Notes under the pieces: model-generated
Told to the model about the DNA's origin: nothing
Database searches by the model: none
Seen by the model: the letters and a program-made list of their open reading frames with translations, nothing else
Shown here: positions 53,908-63,122 of the stretch, piece after piece
Layout: each line of letters starts with the position of its first letter
How positions within the stretch are numbered: the stretch's first letter is position 1
Assembly: GCF_005222785.1 (NCBI RefSeq)
Contig: NZ_STGH01000002.1
Span: forward strand, 682,001-746,000
Direction: 5' to 3'
Length of the DNA: 64,000 nt
Source of the DNA: Rhodobacter sp. SY28-1
Lineage (GTDB): Bacteria > Pseudomonadota > Alphaproteobacteria > Rhodobacterales > Rhodobacteraceae
Position numbers and translations under genes: made by a program

Positions 53908-54432
53908 GACGGCCGCCTTCGGCGCAGGCTCCGGCATCGGCCGGATCGAGCCGTCGTCGCGCATCAGATCCTCGATGAACAGCGACAGAAGCTGCGGCCG
54001 CCCGGTCACCCCGGCCTTGCGGTAGATCGCGTTGGTCTGCGCCTTGACCGTGCCTTCGCTGGTCGAGCGCAGCTGGGCAATCTCGGCCGTCGACATGCCC
54101 TTGATCGCGAACAGCGCCACGTCCCGCTCGGACGGTGTCAGTCCCCATTCACGGAAGTGTTCGTCCAGCAGATCGGCAAAGGCCCCCGAGGCGCGGCGCA
54201 GCTGTTCCTCGGCGCGGTGCCGTTCCTTCAACGCCCGGCGCAGCATCAGCGCACCGACGACCACGCCCAGGATCAGCCCCAGCGAAGCACCGATCTCCAT
54301 CGCCTCGCGCATTTCCCAGCTGATCGGCGTGCTGCGGATGCCCAAGACCGAGGACAGAATGTCGGACACGAAGAAAAAGGCGCAAAACGCCTGGATCACG
54401 AAGATCGCGATGAACGGGGCAGCGCGCCTCAC
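53896..54432 (-). CDS. Membrane-tethered LuxR-type transcription regulator
   Basis: A 178-residue protein: two N-terminal helices (about residues 7-28 and 45-66), a short coiled linker (KERHRAEEQLRRASGAFADL), and a C-terminal LuxR helix-turn-helix (about 96-155, with LTPSERDVALFAIKGMSTAE and TVKAQTNAIYRKAG). There is no receiver domain. The start is a GTG. It lies 27 bases after the second poly-Asp gene on the same strand, so the two form an operon. A membrane-bound sensor-regulator of that locus is a reasonable inference. Confidence 0.82.
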   Translation of the reverse strand: MRRAAPFIAIFVIQAFCAFFFVSDILSSVLGIRSTPISWEMREAMEIGASLGLILGVVVGALMLRRALKERHRAEEQLRRASGAFADLLDEHFREWGLTPSERDVALFAIKGMSTAEIAQLRSTSEGTVKAQTNAIYRKAGVTGRPQLLSLFIEDLMRDDGSIRPMPEPAPKAAVSAK

Positions 54433-54459
54433 GCCGGGACCGGGCGGCAGCTGGCGGGC

Positions 54460-54891
54460 TCAGTCGTCATCATCATCACCACCGCCGTCGTCGTCGTCAT
54501 CTCCGCCGCCGGAGCCGCTGTTGTCATCGTCGTCGTCGTCATCATCGTCATCATCGTCATCATCGTCGTCGTCATCATCGTCGTCGTCGCCGCGGTCCGG
54601 CCCACCGTCACGATCGTCGATGATCGCCACGTCCCCGCCATTGCCGGAAATAGGCGTGAACAGGTCCCGCAGGATTTCACCGGTCTTCGGATTGACGATG
54701 ATTTCGCGGCGACCATCCTTGCGGATCGCCGTAATGCGGACGCGGCCAAGCAATGTCCGCTCTTGCACGATGCCCCGGAACCCCAGCCGCCTGAGCTGCC
54801 GGATGATGCTTTCCACCACGGTTTCCGCGAACACAGGAGTCGCCAGGGCGATGCCTGCGGCCAGTCCGGACAGGAACGTACGCCGTTTCAT
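54460..54891 (-). CDS. Secreted PepSY-like protein with poly-Asp tail (143 aa)
   Basis: A signal peptide (MKRRTFLSGLAAGIALATPV, cut near FA-ET) is followed by a 55-residue PepSY-like unit (VESIIRQLRRLGFRGIVQER, then VRITAIRKDGRREIIVNPKT, about residues 25-75). The tail holds an unbroken run of 22 Asp near 101-122 and two more runs of five. Such acidic tails bind Ca2+ or other cations. The run is coded by GAC/GAT triplets. The ATG at 54891. Probably cotranscribed with the LuxR-type gene. Confidence 0.8.
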   Translation of the reverse strand: MKRRTFLSGLAAGIALATPVFAETVVESIIRQLRRLGFRGIVQERTLLGRVRITAIRKDGRREIIVNPKTGEILRDLFTPISGNGGDVAIIDDRDGGPDRGDDDDDDDDDDDDDDDDDDDDDDNSGSGGGDDDDDGGGDDDDD

Positions 54892-54931
54892 GTCGTCACC
54901 CCGATCGTCATTCGGCCACTATGTTCGACGC

Positions 54932-54960
54932 CGAAAGCCCCGGCAAGACCGGGGCTTTCG
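54932..54960 (-). terminator. Hairpin between the two poly-Asp genes
   Basis: CGAAAGCCCCGG and CCGGGGCTTTCG form a perfect 12-pair stem around five bases, just after the upstream poly-Asp gene. The T-tract is weak, so partial read-through is possible. Confidence 0.65.
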
Positions 54961-54981
54961 CTTGCGCAACTGTACGGGGCC

Positions 54982-55452
54982 TCAGTCGTCGTCCCCGTCG
55001 CTGTCGTCGCCGTCGTCATCATCGCTGTCGTCATTGTCGTCGTCCCCACCACGGTCGTCGTCGCCGTCATCGTCATCATCGTCGTCATCATCATCTTCGT
55101 CGTCGTCGTCACGACCCTTGCGATCGTCGTCCTGATCGTCATCCTCGTCGTCAAAGTCGCTGTCGACAGTCTTCACCTGCTTGCCGGTCCGGTCGGCATC
55201 GTCGTCATCCGCGGCTTCGGATTCCTTCTTGAGGATCGCGAGGGTCTCGTTGTCGTAGATCACCTCGACCTTGATGCCGTCCCTGATCGCCTCGACCTTG
55301 GTCTGGGTCGGGCCGACCTTCACTTCGACGAAGTCATAGCCCGCGGCAAGATAGTCCTCGGCCAGCTGGTTGCCGTCGATGGCGGAGAATGCGGCACCCG
55401 AGGTCAGCGCGATGGCGGCGGCGTAGCACAGAAGTCTGGTTCTCAGTTTCAT
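54982..55452 (-). CDS. Secreted PepSY-like protein with long acidic tail (156 aa)
   Basis: A signal peptide (MKLRTRLLCYAAAIALTSGA, cut near AFS-AI) precedes a PepSY-like unit (QLAEDYLAAGYDFVEVKVGP, then VEAIRDGIKVEVIYDNETLA, about residues 29-72). A tail of about 80 residues made mostly of Asp with some Glu, Gly, Arg and Ser follows. It is a paralogue in layout, not in close sequence, of the 143-residue protein downstream. Export and cation binding are inferred. The ATG at 55452 has GGAGA upstream. No partner histidine kinase is seen. Confidence 0.8.
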   Translation of the reverse strand: MKLRTRLLCYAAAIALTSGAAFSAIDGNQLAEDYLAAGYDFVEVKVGPTQTKVEAIRDGIKVEVIYDNETLAILKKESEAADDDDADRTGKQVKTVDSDFDDEDDDQDDDRKGRDDDDEDDDDDDDDDDGDDDRGGDDDNDDSDDDDGDDSDGDDD

Positions 55453-55697
55453 CAGAGGGTCTCCATTCGGTTGCGGTTCCCGCTCGTCCAGCGGCAGGTT
55501 GACCGCCGTCGAGAGCATGGGAAGAGAAAGCCGCATCCAGTGCCGTCCGACCATTGCACCCGAGTTTACCAGGGGTGGTCTATGCCGCCAGTTTGCAGGA
55601 CTAAACCCCAGTTTATGCGTATTTTGCGGGGGCGACCGGCAAATCGCGGTTCTGGAACGGGATTGGACCTCGAACCGCAACACCTCCACCGGAATGC

Positions 55698-55726
55698 AAA
55701 AGGCCCGCGGCAGTTTCCCACGGGCC
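55698..55726 (-). terminator. Intrinsic terminator of trpB
   Basis: On the minus strand GGCCCGTGG and CCGCGGGCC (one G-U pair) flank an eleven-base loop or less and are followed by TTTT, 26 bases past the trpB stop. Confidence 0.75.
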
Positions 55727-55751
55727 CTGCTGGCTCTGCGCTGTCTGGCGA

Positions 55752-56984
55752 TCAGACCTTCATCTGCACGCCCAGGTGCTTGGCCACAGTGAAGATGTCC
55801 TTGTCGCCGCGCCCGCACATGTTCATCACGATGATCTGGTCCTTGGGCAGCGTCGGCGCCAGCTTCATCACCTGCGCCAAGGCGTGCGACGGCTCCAGCG
55901 CCGGGATGATTCCCTCCAGCTTGCAGCACAGTTGGAACGCCTCCAGCGCCTCGGCATCGGTGATGCTGACATATTCGGCGCGGCCCACGTCATGCAGCCA
56001 GGAATGTTCCGGCCCGATGCCCGGGTAGTCGAGACCTGCGCTGATCGAGAAGCCTTCCAGGATCTGCCCATCGGCGTCCTGCAGAAGATAGGTCCGGTTG
56101 CCGTGCAGCACACCCGGGCGGCCCCCGGTCAGGGACGCGCAATGCTCCATCCGGTCGTCGACGCCCTTGCCGCCCGCCTCGACCCCGACAATCCGCACCG
56201 ACGGGTCGTCGAGGAACGGGAAGAACAGGCCCATCGCGTTCGACCCCCCGCCGATGGCCGCGACCACCACATCCGGGAGACGACCCTCACCCTCCTGCTC
56301 GGCCAGTTGCCAGCGCACTTCCTTGCCAATGATCGACTGGAAATCGCGCACCATCGCCGGATAGGGATGCGGCCCTGCCACCGTGCCGATGCAGTAGAAG
56401 GTGTCGCGGACGTTGGTCACCCAGTCGCGTAGCGCGTCGTTCATCGCGTCCTTCAACGTGCCACGACCAGAAGTGACCGGAATCACCTCGGCCCCCAGAA
56501 GCTTCATCCGGAACACGTTCGGCGCCTGCCGTTCCACGTCATGCGCGCCCATGTAGACGACGCACTTGAGGCCGAACTTCGCGCAGACCGTGGCCGTGGC
56601 CACCCCATGCTGCCCCGCCCCGGTTTCCGCGATGATCCGAGTCTTGCCCATCCGGCGCGCCAGGATGATCTGGCCCAGCACGTTGTTGATCTTGTGGGCG
56701 CCCGTATGGTTCAGCTCATCCCGCTTCATGTAGACCTTGGCGCCGCCGAGGTGTTCCGTCAGGCGCGGCGCGAAATACAAGGGCGAGGGGCGACCCACAT
56801 AGTGTTTCCACAGATCGTCCATCTCGGCCCAGAAGGTCGGATCGGTCTTGGCGTGGTTGTAACGCTCTTCCAGTTCCAGGATCAGCGGCATCAGCGTCTC
56901 GCTGACAAACCGCCCGCCGAACATGCCGAACCGGCCCTGCTCATCCGGCCCCGTCATGAAGCTGTTCAACCCGTCCTCGGCCAT
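55752..56984 (-). CDS. trpB: Tryptophan synthase beta subunit
   Basis: A 410-residue PLP enzyme that condenses indole with serine. [15 protein letters not shown] has the PLP Lys (about residue 93), ETGAGQHG the catalytic Glu (about 115), and GGGSNAMG the phosphate-binding loop (about 235-242). Full length. The start at 56984 (MAEDGLNSF) is preferred over one nine codons upstream. trpA is not in the window, and a terminator follows trpB directly, so trpA is not immediately downstream. Confidence 0.97.
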   Translation of the reverse strand: MAEDGLNSFMTGPDEQGRFGMFGGRFVSETLMPLILELEERYNHAKTDPTFWAEMDDLWKHYVGRPSPLYFAPRLTEHLGGAKVYMKRDELNHTGAHKINNVLGQIILARRMGKTRIIAETGAGQHGVATATVCAKFGLKCVVYMGAHDVERQAPNVFRMKLLGAEVIPVTSGRGTLKDAMNDALRDWVTNVRDTFYCIGTVAGPHPYPAMVRDFQSIIGKEVRWQLAEQEGEGRLPDVVVAAIGGGSNAMGLFFPFLDDPSVRIVGVEAGGKGVDDRMEHCASLTGGRPGVLHGNRTYLLQDADGQILEGFSISAGLDYPGIGPEHSWLHDVGRAEYVSITDAEALEAFQLCCKLEGIIPALEPSHALAQVMKLAPTLPKDQIIVMNMCGRGDKDIFTVAKHLGVQMKV

Positions 56985-57137
56985 GGCGCACCCCCGTTGT
57001 TCCCTCTGCATCTAGCGCCAATGCGGTTGGTGGTAAAGCTGCGCGTCTGACGCTTTCGTGATCGGCGTCGCTGCAACTTCCCCGGAAGGCCTTCCGTAGC
57101 TTCGCCGCAATCCTGCAACGACCCGAAGGAGTTACCC

Positions 57138-57911
57138 ATGCGTCTGCTTGCCACCGCCGCCCTGTTCGCGGCCACCGCCCTTCCCGCCGCTGCCGAAACC
57201 GCTGTCGCCCTGTCCGGCGACCGGACGCTTCTGTGGATCGACACCGCCACCGCCACCGTGACCGGCAAGGTCGACGTTCAAGGCGTCGACCGCCTGTTGG
57301 GCATCGACTTCCGCCCCGGCGACATGACCGTCGTGGGCGTGACCGCCGACCACAAGATCGTGGTGATCGACCACATGACCGGCGCCACCACCGAGAAGGC
57401 GACGATGAACGTGATGCTGCCGTCCGTCGACAGGCCGGTGATCGTCGACTTCAACCCGGCGGCCGACCGGCTGCGGTTCATGACCGGCACCACCAACCAC
57501 CGGGTGAACCCCGATACCGGCGAAGTGACCGTGGACGGCAGCCTCGCCTATGTGGCCGAAGACATGCACGCGGGCGAAGCGCCGAACATCGTCGCTGCGG
57601 CCTACACCAACAGCTACGGCAAGCCGGAAAAGACCGCGATGTTCAACATCGACGCGACGATTGCCGGGCTGATCCAGCAGACCGCGCCGAATGACGGCAC
57701 CCTGGCTGCCATCGGCAAGCTGGGTGTGGCGCTGGAAGGCCCGGTCGCGTTTGACGTCGCCACCACGGCGGACGGCACCAACACCGCCTGGCTTGCGGCG
57801 AATGGCGGGCTGCATACCGTCGACCTCGCCACCGGCGCGCTGACCGGGTCCTGGATGCTGACCGGCGCGGATGAGTCGATCCGTGACTTGACCGTCCTGC
57901 CCGCGATGTAA
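57138..57911 (+). CDS. Secreted DUF4394 domain-containing protein
   Basis: A 257-residue precursor: signal peptide (about residues 1-19, MRLLATAALFAATALPAAA), then a DUF4394 beta-propeller-like domain with LLGIDFRPGDMTVVGV, VDFNPAADRLRFMTGTTNHR and VNPDTGEVTVDGSLAY. The function of DUF4394 is unknown. It reads opposite to trpF and trpB and separates them. A GGAG site precedes the ATG at 57138. Composition is native. Confidence 0.85.
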   Translation: MRLLATAALFAATALPAAAETAVALSGDRTLLWIDTATATVTGKVDVQGVDRLLGIDFRPGDMTVVGVTADHKIVVIDHMTGATTEKATMNVMLPSVDRPVIVDFNPAADRLRFMTGTTNHRVNPDTGEVTVDGSLAYVAEDMHAGEAPNIVAAAYTNSYGKPEKTAMFNIDATIAGLIQQTAPNDGTLAAIGKLGVALEGPVAFDVATTADGTNTAWLAANGGLHTVDLATGALTGSWMLTGADESIRDLTVLPAM

Positions 57912-57965
57912 GTCGTCCGGCACGAGGGTCATGGCGGGCGGTCGTCTCCAGCGACCGCCCGCAGT

Positions 57966-58634
57966 TCATCTTAGGATCGGCACGCCGTCCTTCACGCCCT
58001 GCGCCGCCTGAACAAAGGCCGCGATCAAACCAGCATCCTTCACCCCGGGAGCGCTTTCCACCCCGCTGGCCACATCGACCTGCCGCGCGCCGGTGCGCTG
58101 GATCGCCTGCCCGACATTCTCGGGCGTCAGCCCGCCTGCCAGCATCCACGGCTTCAGCCACTTGCGCCCGACCAGAAGCCGCCAGTCGAAGGTCAGCCCA
58201 TTGCCGCCGGGCAGAACCGCATCTTTCGGGGCCTTGGCATCGACCAGGATCTGATCGGCAACCAGTTGGTAGTCCAGCAGAGGCGCAAGGTCCGCCTCGA
58301 CCGCCACCCCGATCACCTTCATCACCGGCAGGCCATAGCGCGCCTTGATCTCGGCCACGCGGGCCGGGCTTTCGTGGCCATGAAGCTGCAGCATGTCCAG
58401 CGGCACTTCGGCCACGATGGCATCCAGCACCGCGTCATCGGCATCGACCACCAGCGCGACCTTGCACAACCCTTCGGGGGCGGACAGGGCCAAAAGCCGC
58501 GCCTCGGCGGGCGTCACATAACGCGGCGATTTCGGAAAGAAGTTGAACCCGGCATAGGCCGCGCCGGCCTTGGCCACCGCCGCCACATCCCTGGGCGTCT
58601 TCAGCCCGCAGATCTTGACCCTGACCTCGCGCAT
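57966..58634 (-). CDS. trpF: Phosphoribosylanthranilate isomerase
   Basis: A 222-residue TIM-barrel enzyme of tryptophan synthesis. [12 protein letters not shown] (about residues 5-16) has the catalytic Cys, FFPKSPRYV follows, LQLHGHES is at about 84-91, the catalytic Asp lies in LVDAKAP, and [10 protein letters not shown] and [14 protein letters not shown] end the barrel. The ATG overlaps the stop of lapA (ATGA). Confidence 0.96.
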   Translation of the reverse strand: MREVRVKICGLKTPRDVAAVAKAGAAYAGFNFFPKSPRYVTPAEARLLALSAPEGLCKVALVVDADDAVLDAIVAEVPLDMLQLHGHESPARVAEIKARYGLPVMKVIGVAVEADLAPLLDYQLVADQILVDAKAPKDAVLPGGNGLTFDWRLLVGRKWLKPWMLAGGLTPENVGQAIQRTGARQVDVASGVESAPGVKDAGLIAAFVQAAQGVKDGVPILR

Positions 58635-58987
58635 CAGCGCTTTTCCAACAGCGCCAGCACCTCGTCCTGCGGCGGGACCGAGGTTGCGTCCTTCAACACC
58701 GCAAGCTCGCGTTCCAGCCGGGCCACTTCCCGCGTCTTCTGGCTGGCGGCGGCGCGGTGGCCATGTTCGCGGAACCATTCCCAGACAAAGCCGATCAGCA
58801 CCCCGGCAATGATGCCGCCGAAGATCACCACGAACAGCGGCAGGTCCATCGCCCAGGTCAGCCCGGTCAGGGCCGCAAGATCGGTCGGCAGAAGCTGCAG
58901 GGTGACCGGCGCCCGGTTGGCCAGCGCGACGGTCAGAAGGCCAAGGCCCAGAAGCCCCAGCAACAACAGACGAAGATAGCGGATCAT
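58634..58987 (-). CDS. LapA domain-containing (YciS-like) inner-membrane protein
   Basis: A 117-residue protein with two N-terminal helices (about residues 4-22 and 48-68) and a C-terminal coiled-coil ([20 protein letters not shown]). It matches LapA/DUF1049, which in E. coli acts with LapB in control of LPS synthesis. Here it sits between ihfB and trpF, the usual alphaproteobacterial order. The ATG at 58987. Confidence 0.82.
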   Translation of the reverse strand: MIRYLRLLLLGLLGLGLLTVALANRAPVTLQLLPTDLAALTGLTWAMDLPLFVVIFGGIIAGVLIGFVWEWFREHGHRAAASQKTREVARLERELAVLKDATSVPPQDEVLALLEKR

Positions 58988-59059
58988 CGGGAACGCAACC
59001 CTTCCTGGTTTCGTCCCGAGTATCGGCGGCACAGCGCCGAAGCGCAAGCGCGTGCGGGG

Positions 59060-59341
59060 TTACTTGCCGTTCAGCCGGTCGCGCAGAAGCTTGCCGGTCT
59101 TGAAGAACGGCACCTTCTTGTCGTCGACCTTGACCGCCGCCCCGGTGCGGGGATTGCGGCCAACCCGCGCATCACGGGCCTTGACCGAGAAGGCGCCGAA
59201 GCCGCGCAGCTCGACCCGGTCACCTTTGGCAAGGGCTTCGATGATTTCTTCAAAGACCGTGTTCACGATCCGCTCGACATGTCGCTGGGTCAGGTGCGGG
59301 TTCTCATCCGCGATCTTCTGGATCAGTTCCGAACGGATCAT
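59060..59341 (-). CDS. ihfB: Integration host factor subunit beta
   Basis: A 93-residue DNA-bending protein. It starts [20 protein letters not shown] and holds [20 protein letters not shown] and [11 protein letters not shown] (about residues 42-70), with the Pro that intercalates DNA. It pairs with IhfA to bend DNA in transcription, recombination and phage or GTA regulation. It lies downstream of rpsA as in most proteobacteria. Confidence 0.96.
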   Translation of the reverse strand: MIRSELIQKIADENPHLTQRHVERIVNTVFEEIIEALAKGDRVELRGFGAFSVKARDARVGRNPRTGAAVKVDDKKVPFFKTGKLLRDRLNGK

Positions 59342-59456
59342 CCGTAGTTCCCCCTGTGGTTCGGCCCCTGGCAGGCGGCCGCCACGTGCTTGTTCTCGGG
59401 CGACTATAGCGACAGGTTTTGCCTCATGACAAACAAAAACGGGGACTTGGCACCAA

Positions 59457-59488
59457 GGAAAAGGCCCCGCGGGGTACGCGGGGCCTTT
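59457..59488 (-). terminator. Intrinsic terminator of rpsA
   Basis: GGCCCCGCG and CGCGGGGCC pair perfectly around five bases and are followed on the minus strand by TTTTCC, about 30 bases past the rpsA stop. Confidence 0.88.
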
Positions 59489-59519
59489 CCATTCAATCGC
59501 AGGTATTGCGACCTGAAGT

Positions 59520-61199
59520 TTAGCTACGATCCTTCAGGGCCGCGCCCAGGATGTCGCCCAGCGAGGCACCCGAATCGGACGAGCCATACTGTTCGACGGC
59601 TTCCTTCTCTTCGGCGATCTCGCGCGCCTTGATCGAGAGGCCCAGCTTGCGGGTCTTCGGGTCGATGTTGGTCACGCGCACGTCGACCTTGTCACCCACC
59701 TGGAAGCGCTCGGGACGCTGGTCAGCGCGGTCGCGCGACAGGTCCGAACGGCGGATGAAGGACTTCTGGCCGTTGTATTCGACCTCGATCCCGCCATCCT
59801 CGATCGCGGTGACCGCGACGGTGATGATCGCACCACGCTTCACGCCGTCCACTGCATCGGTGAAGGTGTCGTCGCCCAGAGCCTTGATCGAGAGCGAGAT
59901 ACGCTCCTTCTCGACGTCCACTTCGGTGACGGCGGCTTGCACCACGTCGCCCTTGCGGTAGTTCTGGATGGCTTCTTCGCCGCGCTGGTCCCAGGACAGG
60001 TCCGACAGGTGAACCATGCCGTCGATGTCGTTGTCGAGGCCGACGAACAGACCGAATTCGGTGATGTTCTTGACTTCGCCTTCGATGGCCGAGCCGACCG
60101 GGTGGTTTTCCGCGAAGACTTCCCACGGGTTGCGCTGGGTCTGCTTGAGGCCCAGGGAAACGCGACGCTTGGCGCTGTCGATTTCCAGCACCATGACGTC
60201 AACCTCTTGCGAGGTGGAGACGATCTTGCCGGGGTGCACGTTCTTCTTGGTCCAGGACATTTCCGAGACGTGAACGAGACCCTCGACGCCAGCTTCCAGC
60301 TCCACGAAGGCGCCGTAGTCGGTGATGTTGGTGACGCGGCCTTTGTGGACCGTGCCGATGGCATACATCTTCTCGACGGCATCCCACGGGTCGGACTGGA
60401 GCTGCTTCATGCCCAGGCTGATGCGGTGGGTTTCCTTGTTGATCTTGATGACCTGAACCTTGACGGTCTCGCCGATCGACAGGATTTCCGACGGATGGTT
60501 GACGCGGCGCCAGGCCATGTCGGTGACGTGCAGCAGGCCGTCAACGCCGCCGAGGTCAACGAAGGCACCGTATTCGGTGATGTTCTTGACCACGCCATCC
60601 ACGACCTGACCTTCGACCAGGTTGCCGATGACTTCAGCGCGCTGTTCGGCGCGGCTTTCTTCCAGGATCGCACGGCGCGAGACAACGATGTTGCCGCGGC
60701 GACGGTCCATCTTCAGGATCTGGAACGGCTGCTTCATGCCCATCAGCGGGCCAGCGTCACGCACCGGGCGGACGTCGACCTGCGAGCCCGGCAGGAAGGC
60801 CACAGCGCCACCCAGGTCGACCGTGAAGCCGCCCTTGACGCGACCGAAGATCGCGCCGTCGACGCGCTGCTCGGCAGCATAGGCTTTTTCCAGACGGTCC
60901 CAGGCTTCCTCGCGGCGGGCCTTCTCACGGCTGATCTGGGCTTCACCGCGAGCGTTCTCGACGCGGTCCAGATATACTTCCACAGTGTCGCCCACGTTGA
61001 TGTTGGGCTGCTCACCGGGGTTGGCGAATTCTTTAAGGTCGATGCGGCCTTCCATCTTGTAGCCGACATCGATGATGGCCTGGCCCGCTTCGATCGCGAT
61101 GACCTTGCCTTTGACGACAGTGCCCTCTTCGGGGGTGTCGATCTCGAAGCTTTCCTTCAACAGGGCTTCGAAGTCTTCCATGCTTGCTTTAGCGCACAT
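59520..61199 (-). CDS. rpsA: 30S ribosomal protein S1
   Basis: A 559-residue protein made of six S1 RNA-binding domains (about one per 85 residues from residue 20). Repeated signatures include [20 protein letters not shown] and [20 protein letters not shown]. It recruits mRNA to the 30S subunit. The start is the ATG at 61199 ([10 protein letters not shown]); AAGGA lies 11 bases upstream. Codon use is strongly biased, as for highly expressed genes. Confidence 0.97.
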   Translation of the reverse strand: MCAKASMEDFEALLKESFEIDTPEEGTVVKGKVIAIEAGQAIIDVGYKMEGRIDLKEFANPGEQPNINVGDTVEVYLDRVENARGEAQISREKARREEAWDRLEKAYAAEQRVDGAIFGRVKGGFTVDLGGAVAFLPGSQVDVRPVRDAGPLMGMKQPFQILKMDRRRGNIVVSRRAILEESRAEQRAEVIGNLVEGQVVDGVVKNITEYGAFVDLGGVDGLLHVTDMAWRRVNHPSEILSIGETVKVQVIKINKETHRISLGMKQLQSDPWDAVEKMYAIGTVHKGRVTNITDYGAFVELEAGVEGLVHVSEMSWTKKNVHPGKIVSTSQEVDVMVLEIDSAKRRVSLGLKQTQRNPWEVFAENHPVGSAIEGEVKNITEFGLFVGLDNDIDGMVHLSDLSWDQRGEEAIQNYRKGDVVQAAVTEVDVEKERISLSIKALGDDTFTDAVDGVKRGAIITVAVTAIEDGGIEVEYNGQKSFIRRSDLSRDRADQRPERFQVGDKVDVRVTNIDPKTRKLGLSIKAREIAEEKEAVEQYGSSDSGASLGDILGAALKDRS

Positions 61200-61375
61200 A
61201 TAGATCAGTTTCCTTTTCTCGTGTTTTCACTGGCCATGCGGTTGGCTCCGCCGGTCTTGGCCCTGAACGAAAAAACGCATCCGTCCGGGAAACCGGCGGC
61301 TGCGACTCTTCTCAGGATGCGGGCGCTATAGTGGGAAAGCTGCGCTTGGGCAAGGGAAAGCCGCCGCGCGCCGGG

Positions 61376-61864
61376 TCAGGCGGTACCGTCCGGCCCCGGG
61401 CCCTGCCCAGTATCCTTGCCGCCGGGGGCCAGCAAGGCAAGCAGGATCAGCGCCAGCCCGCCCGCGATCAGGAACATCGAGCGGTGGCTTTTCTGACCAC
61501 CCTCCGCCTCGGGTCCAGGCTCATGGCCGTCCTGCATCGCCGGATTGCCGCGCAAGACCGCGCTTGCCGCATTCAGCGCCGTCGCCACCCACAGCGCGCG
61601 GGTGGTTGCGCGCAACTCGGACGACCGGCGGTTCCGCGCAGACATGGACCAGACCGTCAGGATCGCGACCAGGACCAAACCTGCCGCGACGGCCAAGAGC
61701 GCGAGTGGCATCCCAAACCTCGGCGCCAGCGCGAGGACGGCGGCCATCACCGCAAGGCCCCAGGCGGTCAACACCAGCATCAGGGCGAAAAGCACCACCC
61801 CGACCGAGGCCGCGCGGTCCCGCACTGCCCCTGCAAGCATCGCCTTCAGACCGGTAAGCGCCAA
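61376..61864 (-). CDS. Conserved hypothetical membrane protein
   Basis: A 162-residue protein with three helices (about residues 20-44, 48-70 and 128-145) and a charged loop of Gly/Glu/Lys between the second and third. The start is a TTG at 61864, six bases after GAGGAG. It lies between cmk and rpsA, in the same direction. It loosely resembles phage-holin-superfamily or YqjE-like small membrane proteins, but I cannot assign it. Confidence 0.6.
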   Translation of the reverse strand: MALTGLKAMLAGAVRDRAASVGVVLFALMLVLTAWGLAVMAAVLALAPRFGMPLALLAVAAGLVLVAILTVWSMSARNRRSSELRATTRALWVATALNAASAVLRGNPAMQDGHEPGPEAEGGQKSHRSMFLIAGGLALILLALLAPGGKDTGQGPGPDGTA

Positions 61865-61940
61865 GGCGAACTCCTCTGCATGGCTCGTTGGGACCAGAGT
61901 GCCGCAACACCGTCAACCCCGCAAGGCGCAGGCTCCGGGG

Positions 61941-62531
61941 TCAACGGGCGTGAAGCCGTTCCGCGACGAGGACACAGGCCGCCTCGACCGCCTCGTCGAT
62001 CCCCATCGAACTGGTGTCAATCACCGCCGCATCTTCGGCGGCCTTCAGCGGGGCATCCGCCCGCCCCATGTCGCGGGCGTCGCGCTCCTTGACCTCGGCC
62101 AGCACCTTGGCCTCATCCCCGCCGACCTCCAGCCAGCGCCGGTGCGCGCGGACCTCGGGGCTGGCGGTGACATACAGCTTCACCTCTGCCTCGGGGCAGA
62201 TCACCGTGCCGATGTCGCGCCCGTCCAAGACCGCCCCGCCCTCGCCGCGCGCGAAGCGGCGCTGGAAGTCCAGAAGCGCCGCGCGAACGTCGGGAAGGGC
62301 GGCGACCCGGCTTGCCGCTTGCCCCGCCTCCAGCGTCCTGAGATCGCCCCGTTCCAGATCCTCGGGCGTCAGTCGGCGGGCGGCTTCGGCAGGATCGCCG
62401 CCCAGGACCCCCACCGCGCGATAGAGCAACCCGGTGTCCAGATGCCGAAAGCCGAACCGCTGCGCCACGGCCCGGCTGATCGTGCCCTTTCCGGCCGCTG
62501 CGGGCCCATCGATTGCCACCGTGAAGATCAT
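61941..62531 (-). CDS. cmk: Cytidylate kinase
   Basis: A 196-residue NMP kinase that phosphorylates CMP and dCMP. The P-loop [15 protein letters not shown] is at about residues 6-20, [10 protein letters not shown] (about 34-43) and [10 protein letters not shown] (about 100-109) follow. The start at 62531 (MIFTVAIDG) matches the family. Slightly shorter than E. coli Cmk, as usual in this group. It leads the cmk-rpsA-ihfB cluster. Confidence 0.95.
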   Translation of the reverse strand: MIFTVAIDGPAAAGKGTISRAVAQRFGFRHLDTGLLYRAVGVLGGDPAEAARRLTPEDLERGDLRTLEAGQAASRVAALPDVRAALLDFQRRFARGEGGAVLDGRDIGTVICPEAEVKLYVTASPEVRAHRRWLEVGGDEAKVLAEVKERDARDMGRADAPLKAAEDAAVIDTSSMGIDEAVEAACVLVAERLHAR

Positions 62532-62570
62532 CGCCCCTGCCTGCCGCCCAAACCCGCATCCGGCCATGGA

Positions 62571-62606
62571 TGCCTCTGGCGGGAGTATTTTGAAATGGGG
62601 AAGTCG
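62571..62606. repeat. Dispersed intergenic motif, copy 3 (GGCGGGAGTATTT family)
   Basis: TGCCTCTGGCGGGAGTATTT, then TGAAATGGGGAAGTCG matches the copies at 413-446 (reverse) and 28771-28806 over most of its length. Confidence 0.6.
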
Positions 62607-62714
62607 AAAAGCGCAATCGTGCATGCCGGGGATCGCCTTAGGGGTTCACATTTTCAAGCCGTTGAAATCATTGCGCGCCTGCATGGGATCCGTCGGATTC
62701 CTGACGATTTCTGC

Positions 62715-62743
62715 TTGGAATCGGGGCCAATTGCGCCTATCTT
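62715..62743 (+). promoter_or_regulatory. Sigma-70 promoter of the cold-shock gene
   Basis: TTGGAA (62715-62720) and TATCTT (62738-62743) are separated by exactly 17 bases. The start near 62750 leaves a 5' leader of about 115 nt, as is usual for cold-shock mRNAs. Confidence 0.6.
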
Positions 62744-62864
62744 CTGCGGTGCGACGTTATCTATTCGACCACTGTCTCCGACCATCGGCCACAGCAATCG
62801 ACTACAGCTGACGGGGCCAAGCCGCTGCATCCCGCGGGCGGTACGACAGACAGGAGACTTCACG

Positions 62865-63071
62865 ATGGCCAAGGGCACCGTGAAATGGTTCAATGAAACC
62901 AAAGGCTACGGCTTCATCGCCCCGGAAGGCGGCAAGAAGGACGTGTTCGTGCACATCACCGCGCTGGAGCGTGCTGGTCTGCGCAGCCTGAAAGACGGCC
63001 AGCCGGTCACCTTCGACATCGAAGCCGGCCGTGACGGGCGCGAATCCGCGACCAATCTCGCTCTGGCATAA
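62865..63071 (+). CDS. Cold-shock protein of the CspA family
   Basis: A 68-residue single cold-shock domain. KGTVKWFNETKGYGFIAPEG holds RNP1 (KGYGFI, residues 13-18) and KDVFVHITALE holds RNP2 (VFVHI, about 27-31). It binds single-stranded RNA and works as an RNA chaperone. AGGAG lies ten bases before the ATG. It has its own promoter and terminator. Confidence 0.95.
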   Translation: MAKGTVKWFNETKGYGFIAPEGGKKDVFVHITALERAGLRSLKDGQPVTFDIEAGRDGRESATNLALA

Positions 63072-63094
63072 GGCCGGACGGACAAGATCTGGTC

Positions 63095-63116
63095 GGGGGC
63101 GGTTCACCGCCCCCTT
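63095..63116 (+). terminator. Intrinsic terminator of the cold-shock gene
   Basis: GGGGGCGG-TTCA-CCGCCCCC followed by TTCT, 24 bases after the stop. Confidence 0.85.
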
Positions 63117-63122
63117 CTCATT

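Larger units (their letters stand above)
62532..62864. other. Intergenic region between cmk and the cold-shock gene
   Basis: 333 bases between divergent genes. It holds a copy of the GGCGGGAGTATTT motif (62571-62606) near the cmk start, the cold-shock gene promoter (62715-62743), and a leader of about 115 nt. No protein or stable RNA gene was recognised. Confidence 0.6.

Noticed and set aside
54472-55150. GTC/ATC triplet runs as a CRISPR-like or noncoding satellite
   Set aside because: Both stay in frame within signal-peptide-bearing genes; a coding explanation is enough.
54157-56028. A plus-strand frame with long Val/Ile runs resembling a membrane protein
   Set aside because: The Val/Ile runs are the antisense of the GAC/GAT Asp arrays; the minus-strand genes have signal peptides and good starts.
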